A stretch of 50,468 nucleotides of DNA, from positions 1 to 50,468 of the forward strand of contig NZ_MXAV01000024.1 in assembly GCF_002847505.1 (NCBI RefSeq), given 5' to 3'. The stretch is from Acidithiobacillus marinus. GTDB lineage: Bacteria > Pseudomonadota > Gammaproteobacteria > Acidithiobacillales > Acidithiobacillaceae. Each line of letters opens with the position of its first letter. The stretch's first letter is position 1. This document shows positions 19,275 to 28,155 of this stretch, piece by piece. A model generated the notes under the pieces. The model saw only the letters and a program-made list of their open reading frames with translations, was not told the origin of the DNA and searched no databases. The position numbers and the translations under genes are program-made.

Positions 19275-20603
19275 ATGACAGATTTGCTTAAGCAATTACG
19301 ACCGGAAATGACTTCATTGCTGGATTGCTTCAGTATCCCGGCAGTTCTGTTATGCAGTGATTACTCGGTCCTGGCCGCCAATCAGGCCTATCGACGGACT
19401 TTTGGGGATGGCAAACCCCTGCAAGGTCGACGTTGTGCTGAAATCATGGCCGAGGCCGGTTTTTCCTGTCACCAAAGTGGTAACCATTGTCCCCTCGATA
19501 CTTGTCAACAGACGGGTGTAGATCAGCATGTCGTACATACGCACTCAACCGGGAACACCCATATTGATTTATATCCCATCCGCAATGAGCGCGCAGAAGT
19601 CGTCTATTTTCTGGAGCTGCTCAATGTACTTCCGGATGGTGAGGCGCAAGCCGCCCCTGCCATGGTCGGACAATCGGCGGCATGGCGGGAAATGGTGCGC
19701 CTGATCAGGCGGGTTGCACCCGGCGAGGCTTCCGTTCTTCTCTTGGGGGAATCGGGTACCGGCAAGGAGCTCGCGGCAGCGGCTGTTCATCAGGCCAGCA
19801 CCCGGCATCACGGTCCTTTCGTCACTGTGGACTGCTCCGGTTTACCGGAAACACTCTTTGAAAGTGAGCTGTTTGGTCATGAAAAAGGGGCCTTTACCGG
19901 GGCTCACTCCCGGAAAATCGGCCTGGTGGAAGCTGCCAACGGAGGCAGTCTGTTTCTGGATGAGGTCGGTGATATCCCCTTGAGTCTGCAGGTGAAGCTG
20001 CTGCGCCTGTTGGAAACCGGGACGTTTCGCCGGGTCGGGGGGATAGAACCCCTGCGGTCCCAATTCCGGCTGATTTCCGCCACTCACCGCAACCTCGAAA
20101 AAATGGTCACTGAAGAACGCTTTCGGCAGGATTTATATTATCGCATCAACACGTTTCCCATCACATTGCCGGCCTTGCGTGAACGCCTGGATGACATTCC
20201 CCTGTTGGCTGAAGCGATGCTCCAGCGTATTCCGGTGGCTAAGGGCTTGCAGTTGCATCCGGAAACCCTGCAGTTACTGGAACGGTATGCTTTTCCGGGC
20301 AACATTCGTGAATTGCGCAATATTCTCGAAAGAGCCGCTTTACTGGCCGATGAGCAGTGGATTCTTCCTCAGCATTTACCACCGGTTTTACAGCCCTCGT
20401 CTTCAGTCGTCCCAGAGGATATGCAGAAACCACCCGGAGTAGATGCTTTGGTACCTCTGGCTGAGCTGGAGGCACAGTATTTACGCTGGGCGCGGAGCTC
20501 TTTTCCGGGTGACCGGCGGAGTCTGGCCGCCCGTTTGGGAGTCAGTGAACGGACCTTGTATCGTAAACTGGATGCCTTGAAGGAGGAACATTCCCATGAA
20601 TGA
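19275..20603 (+). CDS. PAS-containing sigma-54-dependent transcriptional activator
   Basis: Enhancer-binding protein of 442 residues: an N-terminal PAS domain (about 10-115), AAA+ domain (about 130-365) and C-terminal Fis-type helix-turn-helix (about 395-435, RRSLAARLGVSERTLYRKL). Walker A is GESGTGKE (158-165). The sigma-54-contacting loop GAFTGA (205-210) is intact, so it should open sigma-54 promoters. The PAS domain has Cys-54, Cys-65, Cys-72 and Cys-77 followed by His residues (HVVHTHST), a pattern seen in some PAS domains and suggestive of metal, sulfur or redox sensing. It has no receiver domain, so a sensor kinase is not required. It is divergent from the cyd operon, whose sigma-54 promoter it probably activates (inference). 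The 3' end overlaps the esterase by 8 bases. Confidence 0.92.
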   Translation: MTDLLKQLRPEMTSLLDCFSIPAVLLCSDYSVLAANQAYRRTFGDGKPLQGRRCAEIMAEAGFSCHQSGNHCPLDTCQQTGVDQHVVHTHSTGNTHIDLYPIRNERAEVVYFLELLNVLPDGEAQAAPAMVGQSAAWREMVRLIRRVAPGEASVLLLGESGTGKELAAAAVHQASTRHHGPFVTVDCSGLPETLFESELFGHEKGAFTGAHSRKIGLVEAANGGSLFLDEVGDIPLSLQVKLLRLLETGTFRRVGGIEPLRSQFRLISATHRNLEKMVTEERFRQDLYYRINTFPITLPALRERLDDIPLLAEAMLQRIPVAKGLQLHPETLQLLERYAFPGNIRELRNILERAALLADEQWILPQHLPPVLQPSSSVVPEDMQKPPGVDALVPLAELEAQYLRWARSSFPGDRRSLAARLGVSERTLYRKLDALKEEHSHE

Positions 20604-21264
20604 GCATATCTGGCCGGAAGGTTTGTGGGTTCGTCCTGCCCGTCAGGAAAACGCACCCTGTATCGTGTTGCTGCATGGTCTGGGCGCCTCCAAGGAAGAT
20701 TTGATGCCGCTTTCAGAACATATGGATCCAGAAAAACAATTTCGTTGGGTCATCCCCGATGCGCCAGAGCAGGCTGTCACCCTCAACGCCGGGCGCAAAA
20801 TGCGTGCCTGGTATGATATTTACGGCCTGGGTCAGGATTCGGAAGAAGATGCTGCAGGCATGCAAAGGATGGGGCAGCGCCTGGCCTTACTGCTGGATCA
20901 TGAAAAAGCCGACGGTCAGCCCCTGATCCTCGGCGGATTCTCACAGGGTGGGGCGATGTCTCTCTACCTGGCCTTACATCAGGTTTATCCCCTGGCCGCC
21001 GTCCTGGCTCTCAGCGCCTATTTGCCTCTACGCCAGAAGCTACCCAGAGCACAAAAGCCTATTCCGATTTTTTGGGGGCATGGTCGTTCCGATCCGGTTC
21101 TGCCTCTGCAATATATGGAAATTGCCCAACAACTCCTCGAATCAGAGGGGTATGTGCTCAGTACTCATACTTATCCCATGGATCATCATATTTGTGCGGA
21201 TGAACTAGCGGATGCACGGCAATTTTTGGACAATATTTTACTGGATAATAAGGTAACATCATGA
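20596..21264 (+). CDS. Carboxylesterase/phospholipase family alpha/beta hydrolase
   Basis: 222-residue cytoplasmic serine hydrolase of the bacterial carboxylesterase / acyl-protein-thioesterase-like family. It has the oxyanion stretch VLLHGLGASKEDL, nucleophile elbow GGFSQGGAMS (Ser about 116), acid in GHGRSDPVLP and catalytic His in PMDHHICADEL, so the triad is complete. No signal peptide. The start overlaps the activator gene by 8 bases and its stop overlaps the next gene as ATGA, implying one operon. The natural ester is unknown, as is any link to the oxidase. Confidence 0.88.
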   Translation: MNEHIWPEGLWVRPARQENAPCIVLLHGLGASKEDLMPLSEHMDPEKQFRWVIPDAPEQAVTLNAGRKMRAWYDIYGLGQDSEEDAAGMQRMGQRLALLLDHEKADGQPLILGGFSQGGAMSLYLALHQVYPLAAVLALSAYLPLRQKLPRAQKPIPIFWGHGRSDPVLPLQYMEIAQQLLESEGYVLSTHTYPMDHHICADELADARQFLDNILLDNKVTS

Positions 21265-21737
21265 ATACCCTCTGGATTGAGCAGTTTGTGCATATTCTCG
21301 CGGTGATCGTCTGGATTGGCGGTTTGTTTTTCGTGACGATGGTACTGGCACCGACTCTGAAAAAGGAAATCAGCCAGAACAGCACGCGCATTGCTCTGAT
21401 GCATGTGCTGCTGCGGCGTTTCTTTTTCTGGGTGCTGATTGCCTCGGTCTTGTTACTCGTGACCGGTTACAGCATGGTATTTGTTTTTTATGGAGGTTTC
21501 GCCGCTCTGTCTGTTCCGGTATGGCTGATGGTTGTTCTCGGCACCATCATGGTCATGATTGTTTTGCATACTTTTTTTGCGCCGCTCAAGCGTTTGCGGA
21601 GGGCAGTGCGTGATCAGGACTGGCAGGCAGGCGCCAAGGCGCTGGGACAGGTGAGAATGTTGGCGAACACCAATCTCAGCCTGTCTTTTGTGGTCATTCT
21701 GGTAGGAATATGGGGCGTGTTCGGCACGCCCTGGTAA
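21261..21737 (+). CDS. CopD-like integral membrane protein
   Basis: 158-residue inner-membrane protein with about four helices (roughly 8-28, 50-72, 80-103 and 133-153). The opening FVHILAVIVWIGGLFFVTMVLAP and later VLHTFFAPLKRLRRAVRDQDW resemble the CopD/DUF2269-type family, some members of which are linked to copper handling or haem binding. Conserved-looking His residues lie in helices 1 and 3. Coupled to the esterase by an ATGA overlap. Convergent with the next gene, 9 bases between stops. Function not assigned. Confidence 0.7.
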   Translation: MNTLWIEQFVHILAVIVWIGGLFFVTMVLAPTLKKEISQNSTRIALMHVLLRRFFFWVLIASVLLLVTGYSMVFVFYGGFAALSVPVWLMVVLGTIMVMIVLHTFFAPLKRLRRAVRDQDWQAGAKALGQVRMLANTNLSLSFVVILVGIWGVFGTPW

Positions 21738-21746
21738 GTTGCGCTC

Positions 21747-23180
21747 CTAATCCTCTTCTGGCTCACCGGCACCAAAAATCTGTGCTTCCAGTCCCCAGCG
21801 GGCTGCCAGCGTTTCGGTAGCGTTGACCAGTTCCTCGGCGCGCGAGGGATGGTTGACGCGGGTTTCGGCAATGCGGCGCAGCGCCTCTTGGCGATTGCCG
21901 CTATTGGCGAGAAGATGAATCAGTTCACCGGCATCCCGGCCGACAATTTCGCCTCCCAGCAATTCACCGCTGTCCATGTCCGCCAGCAACCGCACAAAAC
22001 CGGCGGTGTCATCCTGCCCGAGGGCGCGTGGAGAAGTCTCAAAGGCAGCGAAGCCCACGGCGGGTTCAAAGCCTTCATCCTCGGCGGTATCTTCATCCAG
22101 GCCAATGCGCGCGAGTTCTACGGCGGAATATACCAGTTCCGGTACCCAGGCCGGATTGCGTGCGGTTTTTTCCTCGCTGAGCAGGTTGTGGACAATGATT
22201 TGTGCATCACTCATGGCCTGGTTGGCATTCATGATCGGACCCACCACATCACCCAGAGCGAAAATGCCAGGCTCTGCGGTTTCCAGATAAGCATCGGTTT
22301 CCACAAAGCCCTGTTCATCCAGTTGAACGGCTGTGTTTTCCAGGTCCAGTCCCTGGGTGAAGGCCTGCCGCCCAGTGGCGAGCAGCACCCAGTCGCCTTG
22401 AACCTGCCGTCCGTCTTCCGCAAATACGGACACGCCCTGAGCGTCCTGATCAATGCGGCTCACCCGGAAATGCTCTTGGGCCTGAATGTCGAGGGTATGG
22501 AGAGCGGCCTTCAGAGTATCTTTGGCCTGGGGTGAATACTGGGTATGGGACAGAGAAGGGGAGTTCACCAGCCACTGCACCTCTTTACCCAGCTGCCGGA
22601 AAATATAGGCAAACTCGGTACCGATCACGCCACCACCGATGAGAATGACGCGTTTGCCGGCAGGAGCTGCGTCGTCGTAGAGCATATCGCTAGTGAGTAC
22701 TTTCCCGGGGACGGTCTGGATGCCACGGGGCAGTACCGGCGTGGAGCCCGTGGCGATGATGCTGTAGCTAGTCTGTATTTGCTGGGTTTCACCATCCTGA
22801 CCACGCACAACAATGGTCCGAGGATCCTGGAAACTGCCGAGGCCATCCAACAGTTGCACGCCCAGGCGCTTGAGGTAATCGACATAACTACTCCGTACCG
22901 TATTGACGACTTGGTGCTGGTGTTCCCAGGCCAGGGTCATGTCCCCCGTCAAATCCGGACCAACCACCCCGCGCTGCGCATAATGCCGACTTTGTTCTAT
23001 CCATTTGGCTGTTTCATGCCAGTCCTTTTTGGGAACACAACCACGATTGAGACAGGTTCCGCCCCAAGTAGCACTTTCGACAATAGCCACTTTCTGGCCA
23101 CGTAAAGCTGCCAGTACTGCGGCCCGATAGCCCCCGGGACCACTGCCAATAATGGTGAGATCTACTTGATGATTTGTCAT
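21747..23180 (-). CDS. Dihydrolipoamide-dehydrogenase-like FAD/NAD(P) disulfide oxidoreductase
   Basis: 477-residue class I pyridine nucleotide-disulfide oxidoreductase. FAD motif GSGPGGYRAA near residue 12; redox disulfide GGTCLNRGCVPKK (Cys-43, Cys-48); NAD motif IGGGVIGTEFAYIF (about 185); second FAD motif FALGDVVG; and the C-terminal His-Glu pair in HPSRAE. All catalytic residues for lipoamide-type dithiol oxidation are present. No 2-oxoacid dehydrogenase, glycine cleavage or lipoate-binding protein gene is adjacent, so it could be the E3 of a distant complex or a specialised disulfide reductase. The start ATG 23180 has AAGGATGG 5-10 bases upstream. Confidence 0.85.
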   Translation of the reverse strand: MTNHQVDLTIIGSGPGGYRAAVLAALRGQKVAIVESATWGGTCLNRGCVPKKDWHETAKWIEQSRHYAQRGVVGPDLTGDMTLAWEHQHQVVNTVRSSYVDYLKRLGVQLLDGLGSFQDPRTIVVRGQDGETQQIQTSYSIIATGSTPVLPRGIQTVPGKVLTSDMLYDDAAPAGKRVILIGGGVIGTEFAYIFRQLGKEVQWLVNSPSLSHTQYSPQAKDTLKAALHTLDIQAQEHFRVSRIDQDAQGVSVFAEDGRQVQGDWVLLATGRQAFTQGLDLENTAVQLDEQGFVETDAYLETAEPGIFALGDVVGPIMNANQAMSDAQIIVHNLLSEEKTARNPAWVPELVYSAVELARIGLDEDTAEDEGFEPAVGFAAFETSPRALGQDDTAGFVRLLADMDSGELLGGEIVGRDAGELIHLLANSGNRQEALRRIAETRVNHPSRAEELVNATETLAARWGLEAQIFGAGEPEED

Positions 23181-23528
23181 AAACCCATCCTTTTCATGCG
23201 CTTGAAGATATTTTTAAAAGCTGATTATGAGGCTCTTGGCGTCCATAAATAATGCTGTTGTTATTCGGCGACGACATAATATTTGTTATGACCCTGCCTG
23301 ATCGATGACTGTTCCTCCATCAGTTTAACAGGATTTGACGATAAATTAATATTTTCAGGCTGTTGTAATCTCCTGCCCAAATCATGGGGCTGCATGGAGT
23401 ACGTTTCGTGGCATTATTTCCGACCAATTCTGCGGCGGCACGTCGGGCTGAAGCGACAGATTGATGATGATAAATTTAAAAAAATCATTTTTAACAAGCA
23501 TCTAAAATATTGGCATGGATCCTGCTTT
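23181..23528. other. Divergent intergenic region, lpd-like gene / opgG
   Basis: This 348-base stretch is more AT-rich than its neighbours and should contain promoters for both flanking genes. An in-frame extension of opgG back to 23394 exists, but it adds a charged sequence ahead of the signal peptide and is unlikely to be translated. No RNA gene, convincing promoter pair or repeat was recognised. Confidence 0.6.
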
Positions 23529-25073
23529 ATGGCTGATATGCATAAATATCCTCACCCTCGATCCTCTCTGAAGTTTGTTTCAGTCATCATACTCGGTCTG
23601 ACAGGCTGGGTGTATGGTGCTGCGGCTCTCGCAGACGATTTTAATTTGCATACGGTAGAGTCCAAGGCGCATAGCTTGGTGGAAAGACCCTATGATTCCC
23701 GGTCCTTGCCAATACCTGCCTTTCTCAAGAATCTCAGTCCTGAACAATATAGTCAGATTCAGGATACTTCACCGCTCTGGCAAAATGACACTACCCCTTT
23801 CCAGGCGCAGTTCTACCTGCCGGGTTCCTGGTTTCATCAGCCGGAGGTGATCCGGGAAGTGGTCAATGGTCAGGTGCGTCCCATTCCCTTCAAACTCAGC
23901 GACTTCAGCTTCGGCGATCTCAAGGTACCCGCAGATCTGCCCGACAACCTGGGCTATGCCGGTTTTCGTTTGCTGGCTCCCCTCAACACGCCGCCCAGTT
24001 ATAACGAATTTATTTCCTTTCTGGGGGCGACGTATTTCCGTGCGGTCGGGAAACACGCCATATATGGTACTTCCGCCCGTGGCCTGGGGATTGATACCGC
24101 CCAACCTTCCGGTGAAATTTTCCCGTATTTCAAGGAAATCTGGCTGAAAAAACCCCAACCCGGCGCTCAGGACATGGTTGTCTACGCACTCATGGACAGT
24201 CCGGTTGCGACCGGGGCTTATCGTTTCACCATTCAGCCCGGCGACAGTACCACGGTGCAGGTGCAGGCGACCATCTATCTACGCAAACCGGTGCAGGTTC
24301 TGGAGCTCGCGCCCCTCACCAGCATGTACTGGCATGGCCATGGTCGCGGTATTACCGCCGGTGACTGGCATCCCGCCCAGCATGATTCCAGCGATCTGGT
24401 CATGGCGGATGGTAATGGTGAATGGTTGACTCGACCCATTGATAATCCGCTGCAAATTCAAACCACGACTTACAGCATGGATCATCCTGTGGGTTTCGGA
24501 TTGATCCAGCAGGATCGCCAGTTTTCTGCCTATCAAGGCATCGAAACTCAGTATCAGCGGCGTCCCAGCGTCTGGGTGCAGCCGGTGGGTGATTGGGGGA
24601 AGGGTCAGGTTCGTCTGGTGGAACTGCCGACCAACAACCGCGACATGGACAATATTGATGTTTTCTGGGTGCCTGCCCGGGAACCCGCCCCGAAGACCCC
24701 CCTGCATTTTGCCTACAACCTGCGTTTCTTCCTGGATAACCATGGCTTGATTCCCCTGGCCCATCCGGTGGGTACCTATTTGGGCGATGATACCAAAACG
24801 GCCGGGGCGCGTACGGTAGTGATTGATTTTGCAGGCGGTGCGCTGACGAAACTGCCCGGCAGTATGCCGATTGTGGCGCATCTCAGTGCGGAAAATGGGG
24901 GTAAGGTGCTTAGTCAAAAACTGGAATGGGATGCCAAAGCCCATTTCTGGAGAGTGATTGCAGTCATTCAACCTCAGGCCGGTACACCCAGTAATGTACG
25001 TTGTTATTTAACCCTCGATAAGCAGGTGATGACCAATACCTGGACTTATCTTCTTCATGCGGCAAAGGAGTAG
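23529..25073 (+). CDS. opgG: Periplasmic glucan biosynthesis protein OpgG (MdoG)
   Basis: Periplasmic protein needed for osmoregulated periplasmic glucan synthesis. From ATG 23529 (514 residues) the product begins with a signal peptide: basic MADMHKYPHPRSSLK, a hydrophobic stretch and a cleavage site after AAALA at residue 35. The mature part has the OpgG features: AHSLVERPYDSR, GFRLLAPLNTP, FLGATYFRAVGK, YGTSARGLGIDTA, and AYNLRFFLDN. The longer frame from 23394 is rejected because it buries the signal peptide. The ribosome site is weak. It is first of an operon with the split opgH. Confidence 0.92.
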   Translation: MADMHKYPHPRSSLKFVSVIILGLTGWVYGAAALADDFNLHTVESKAHSLVERPYDSRSLPIPAFLKNLSPEQYSQIQDTSPLWQNDTTPFQAQFYLPGSWFHQPEVIREVVNGQVRPIPFKLSDFSFGDLKVPADLPDNLGYAGFRLLAPLNTPPSYNEFISFLGATYFRAVGKHAIYGTSARGLGIDTAQPSGEIFPYFKEIWLKKPQPGAQDMVVYALMDSPVATGAYRFTIQPGDSTTVQVQATIYLRKPVQVLELAPLTSMYWHGHGRGITAGDWHPAQHDSSDLVMADGNGEWLTRPIDNPLQIQTTTYSMDHPVGFGLIQQDRQFSAYQGIETQYQRRPSVWVQPVGDWGKGQVRLVELPTNNRDMDNIDVFWVPAREPAPKTPLHFAYNLRFFLDNHGLIPLAHPVGTYLGDDTKTAGARTVVIDFAGGALTKLPGSMPIVAHLSAENGGKVLSQKLEWDAKAHFWRVIAVIQPQAGTPSNVRCYLTLDKQVMTNTWTYLLHAAKE

Positions 25074-25078
25074 GTGTC

Positions 25079-25582
25079 ATGTTCAAAGATGAATCAAGCT
25101 ACAGCGTCAACCCTGCAGGCGAAGGCTTGCCGGCTTGGTCGGCAGAGGCTATGGTCGTCGCCCATAGCGCACCGGTTCTTGCCCGTATGGAGCGTTACAT
25201 GGCGCGCTTGGCACTCGCTGACGCCCAGCGCGTGTGGATCCGCGCCCAGGTAATCCGCCAGTTGCAAGAAGTGACTGTAGACCAGGAGGCGCTTTTCGCC
25301 CGGGCTTTTGCCAGCCTCCATCAGGCACTGGCGACTCTGGGTAATGGCGACGAGCTGGATGCCCGGCTCGACCTTTCTCTGAACAAGCCGGTCAATGCGG
25401 CCCAGGATGTGCGCTCCTGCCGATGGTTGCAGCAGCAGGTGGCTCCGGCCATTCGGCGAAGCACGATGGCCTCTCTTCCCATGGATCGTTCTTGGTTAGG
25501 CGCAGTGTCCCGCCTGTGGCAAACCTTGTTCAAGCGCAGCAAGGTTCTGGTCAGTCGCCGTATTCTCACTGGAGAAGTCTGA
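25079..25582 (+). CDS. OpgH N-terminal cytoplasmic region as a separate ORF
   Basis: 167 residues with no signal or membrane segment, between opgG and opgH. The C-terminal part (RRSTMASLPMDRSWLGAVSR followed by LWQTLFKR) resembles the segment of E. coli OpgH just before its first membrane helix ([24 protein letters not shown]), and this ORF plus the next (167 + 695) equals the usual ~850 residues of OpgH. In E. coli that N-terminal region contributes to FtsZ-related cell-size control; whether that applies here is unknown. The stop at 25580-25582 is followed one base later by the TTG of the catalytic part. Either the gene is truly split or one base was lost or gained. Confidence 0.75.
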   Translation: MFKDESSYSVNPAGEGLPAWSAEAMVVAHSAPVLARMERYMARLALADAQRVWIRAQVIRQLQEVTVDQEALFARAFASLHQALATLGNGDELDARLDLSLNKPVNAAQDVRSCRWLQQQVAPAIRRSTMASLPMDRSWLGAVSRLWQTLFKRSKVLVSRRILTGEV

Positions 25583-25583
25583 A

Positions 25584-27671
25584 TTGCTGCGGACCTCGGC
25601 CCGGCCTTGGGAAACCGTCAGCCGATACCGACGCTATTGGCTCAGTGCTTTTATTATTTTGCCGGCCTGCAGTGCCGGTTTGATGCTCGATCAGGTGCTG
25701 GCTGATCGTTTACCCCTCTGGCTGGAAATTCCAACCCTTCTGATTTTTTCCATGCTTTTTGCCTGGATTTCTGCGGGTTTCTGGACGGCCCTGGTCGGCT
25801 TTATTCTGCTTATGACCGGAAGAACAGATACCGCTCCGGGCAGTCCGGAGTTGCGTCTGGCGGAGCCCAATCCGCACCATAAAGTGGCCATCCTCATGCC
25901 GATTTACAATGAGGAGGTAGAGCGTGTCGCAGCCGGCCTGCAGGCGACTTTCAAGTCCTTACAGCGCGCCGGGGCGCTGGCCCATTTTGAGTTTTTTTTG
26001 CTGAGTGACACCCGCAATCCAGAGGTCTGGCTCCGGGAAGAACTGGTCTGGTCGGCTTTATGCGAATCCCTGGATGCCTTCGGTAAAATTCATTACCGGC
26101 GGCGTCCCGTCAACAACAAGGCCAAAAGTGGCAATGTTGCTGATTTTTGTCGGCGTTGGGGCCGCGATTATGAATATATGGTGGTGCTCGACGCTGATAG
26201 CGTCATGAATGGCGAAACCCTCTACCGGATGCTGGAAATGATGGAAGGCAATCCCCAAGTGGGGATTATCCAGACGCAGCCGGTTGCGGTGAACCGGGAA
26301 ACCCTGTACGCCCGTCTGCAGCAATTTGCACAGCATCTTTATGGGCCCATTTTCAGCGCCGGGTTACGCTTCTGGCAGTTGGGTGACGGCCATTATATCG
26401 GGCACAATGCCATTTTGCGTACGGCACCTTTCACCGAATATTGTGCGCTACCGGTGCTGCCCGGACGCCCGCCTCTGGGGGGTCCACTGTTGAGTCATGA
26501 TTTTGTCGAGGCGGCCCTGATGGCCAGAAATGGCTGGGAAGTCTGGTTTGTACCCAGTCTGTCCGGCAGTTATGAAGAGGTGCCCCCTACCTTGATTGAT
26601 GACTTGAAGCGGGATCGGCGTTGGGCCCAGGGAAATATGCAGCATCTACGTCTGCTGGCGGGAGAGGGGCTGCGCTCTGCCCATCGCTTTTTGTTCATCA
26701 ATGGCGCCATGTCTTTTCTGGCGGCACCGCTCTGGGGATTGTTTCTTATTATTGGTGCCCTGGGCTCCCTGCATTGGGCTGGGGGTAGCAATGACGATAC
26801 GGTCACTCCTTTTCATTGGGGAAGTGCCATCGATCCACTCCCTTTCTGGTTGTTTGGCGTGACGGCAGTTTTGCTGCTTTCACCCAAATGGATGGCTATT
26901 CTCTGGGTGGCCCGCCAGCCGGGTCGTCGTCAACAGTTTGGGGGCCTGTTTCACCTGGTGCTCAGTATGTTGATGGAAAGTGTGTTTTCCGTACTGATGG
27001 CGCCCATCCGGATGGCCTTTCACAGCCAGTTTGTCATTCAGACTCTGTTGGGAAAAGGGGTGCGTTGGGGCGCTCAGGTACGCGGTGATCAGGAAACCAG
27101 TTGGCGTGTGGCCTTACGTTTTTTCGGTTGGTGTTCTGCCCTGGGAATAGTGCTTGTACTCGCCCTGTATCCTTTTCTGGGCCTCTGGCATTTTGTCTGG
27201 CTGGTGCCGATTTTGGGAGGGCTGATTGCCGCCGTGCCCCTGGGGGCCTGGACCAGTCGCCCTGCTTTGGGCCGTTGGGCACGTCAGCAGCGCTTGTTCG
27301 TGATACCGGAAGAAGTACGGGTACCCGAAGAGTTGCAGGCCCTGGATAGTGACAGTGTGGCTTATCTGCCCCATATCGAGGGGGATGCCTTTGTGCAGGT
27401 CGTGGTAGATCCGCGCTTCAATGCTATTCATAGCGCCCTGCAGCGCAATCGCACCGGCTTATGGCCGCGCGCGGCCAGCCTTTGTCACAAGGCGCTGGAA
27501 GAAGGCCCGCAGCAACTCAGTCACCGTGAGCGGAATATTCTTTTGAGTGATCGCAATTCCATGCTGTCCCTGCATCGTGCCGTGTGGTCCATGAATGACC
27601 GGAAACGCTTGACGGCCTGGGGCCTGGAGAGTGACGATCAGGATGAACTTATCCACGAAGCGGGGCAGTAA
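25584..27671 (+). CDS. opgH: Glucan glucosyltransferase OpgH (MdoH), catalytic and membrane part
   Basis: Inner-membrane family 2 glycosyltransferase that builds the beta-glucan backbone of periplasmic glucans from UDP-glucose. 695 residues with about eight membrane helices: two before and several after the cytosolic catalytic domain. Visible motifs: ALIMP-like VAILMPIYNEEVERV, KSGNVADFCRRWG, VVLDADSVMNG (metal Asp), SHDFVEAALM and RDRRWAQGNMQ (QxxRW type). The start is TTG 25584 with GGAG (25571-25574) 9 bases upstream. E. coli OpgH is about 150 residues longer at the N-terminus; that part is in the preceding ORF. Confidence 0.92.
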   Translation: MLRTSARPWETVSRYRRYWLSAFIILPACSAGLMLDQVLADRLPLWLEIPTLLIFSMLFAWISAGFWTALVGFILLMTGRTDTAPGSPELRLAEPNPHHKVAILMPIYNEEVERVAAGLQATFKSLQRAGALAHFEFFLLSDTRNPEVWLREELVWSALCESLDAFGKIHYRRRPVNNKAKSGNVADFCRRWGRDYEYMVVLDADSVMNGETLYRMLEMMEGNPQVGIIQTQPVAVNRETLYARLQQFAQHLYGPIFSAGLRFWQLGDGHYIGHNAILRTAPFTEYCALPVLPGRPPLGGPLLSHDFVEAALMARNGWEVWFVPSLSGSYEEVPPTLIDDLKRDRRWAQGNMQHLRLLAGEGLRSAHRFLFINGAMSFLAAPLWGLFLIIGALGSLHWAGGSNDDTVTPFHWGSAIDPLPFWLFGVTAVLLLSPKWMAILWVARQPGRRQQFGGLFHLVLSMLMESVFSVLMAPIRMAFHSQFVIQTLLGKGVRWGAQVRGDQETSWRVALRFFGWCSALGIVLVLALYPFLGLWHFVWLVPILGGLIAAVPLGAWTSRPALGRWARQQRLFVIPEEVRVPEELQALDSDSVAYLPHIEGDAFVQVVVDPRFNAIHSALQRNRTGLWPRAASLCHKALEEGPQQLSHRERNILLSDRNSMLSLHRAVWSMNDRKRLTAWGLESDDQDELIHEAGQ

Positions 27672-27675
27672 GACC

Positions 27676-28095
27676 ATGGCCAAAAACGGGGAAACGCTGG
27701 ATCTCATGGCGTTGGCAGGTATTCGTAACGACTTGGAAGACATGCGCGCGCGGGCTCAGGCGGGAGATCCTGTCGCACAGTTCAACATGGGTGTGAAATA
27801 TGCGGAAGGTGTTGATGTTCCACAGAATTATCAGGAAGCAGCGCGCTGGTACAGCGCTGCTGCAGATCAAAATGATGCGCCTGCACAATTCAATCTGGGG
27901 CTCATGTTTTATCAAGGATTGGGACTGCAACAGGATTTGCCCAGCGCTTACGAGCTGTTCAGCCTGGCGGCAGCCCAGGGAGACACTCGCGCCCAGGCAG
28001 GCATGACCGCCATTCTCAGTGAGGTTTCAGCAGAGCAGGCAGAACTGCTCATCGCCCAGTTCGGGCGTGGCGACCAGGGTGCAAGCACGCATTAA
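27676..28095 (+). CDS. Sel1-repeat protein
   Basis: 139-residue protein with two clear Sel1-like (TPR-type) repeats of about 36 residues: AGDPVAQFNMGVKYAEG...NYQEAARWYSAAADQ (about 32-66) and NDAPAQFNLGLMFYQG...DLPSAYELFSLAAAQG (about 67-102), plus a partial third. No signal peptide, so probably a cytoplasmic protein-interaction scaffold. It begins 4 bases after opgH and may be co-transcribed with the glucan genes. The in-frame extension to 27631 overlaps opgH and is not preferred. Partner unknown. Confidence 0.8.
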   Translation: MAKNGETLDLMALAGIRNDLEDMRARAQAGDPVAQFNMGVKYAEGVDVPQNYQEAARWYSAAADQNDAPAQFNLGLMFYQGLGLQQDLPSAYELFSLAAAQGDTRAQAGMTAILSEVSAEQAELLIAQFGRGDQGASTH

Positions 28096-28155
28096 GTGAT
28101 CTTTAAACTTTAGTACCTATGGATTAGTCCAGGCAGATCACAAGTATCAAAGGCA

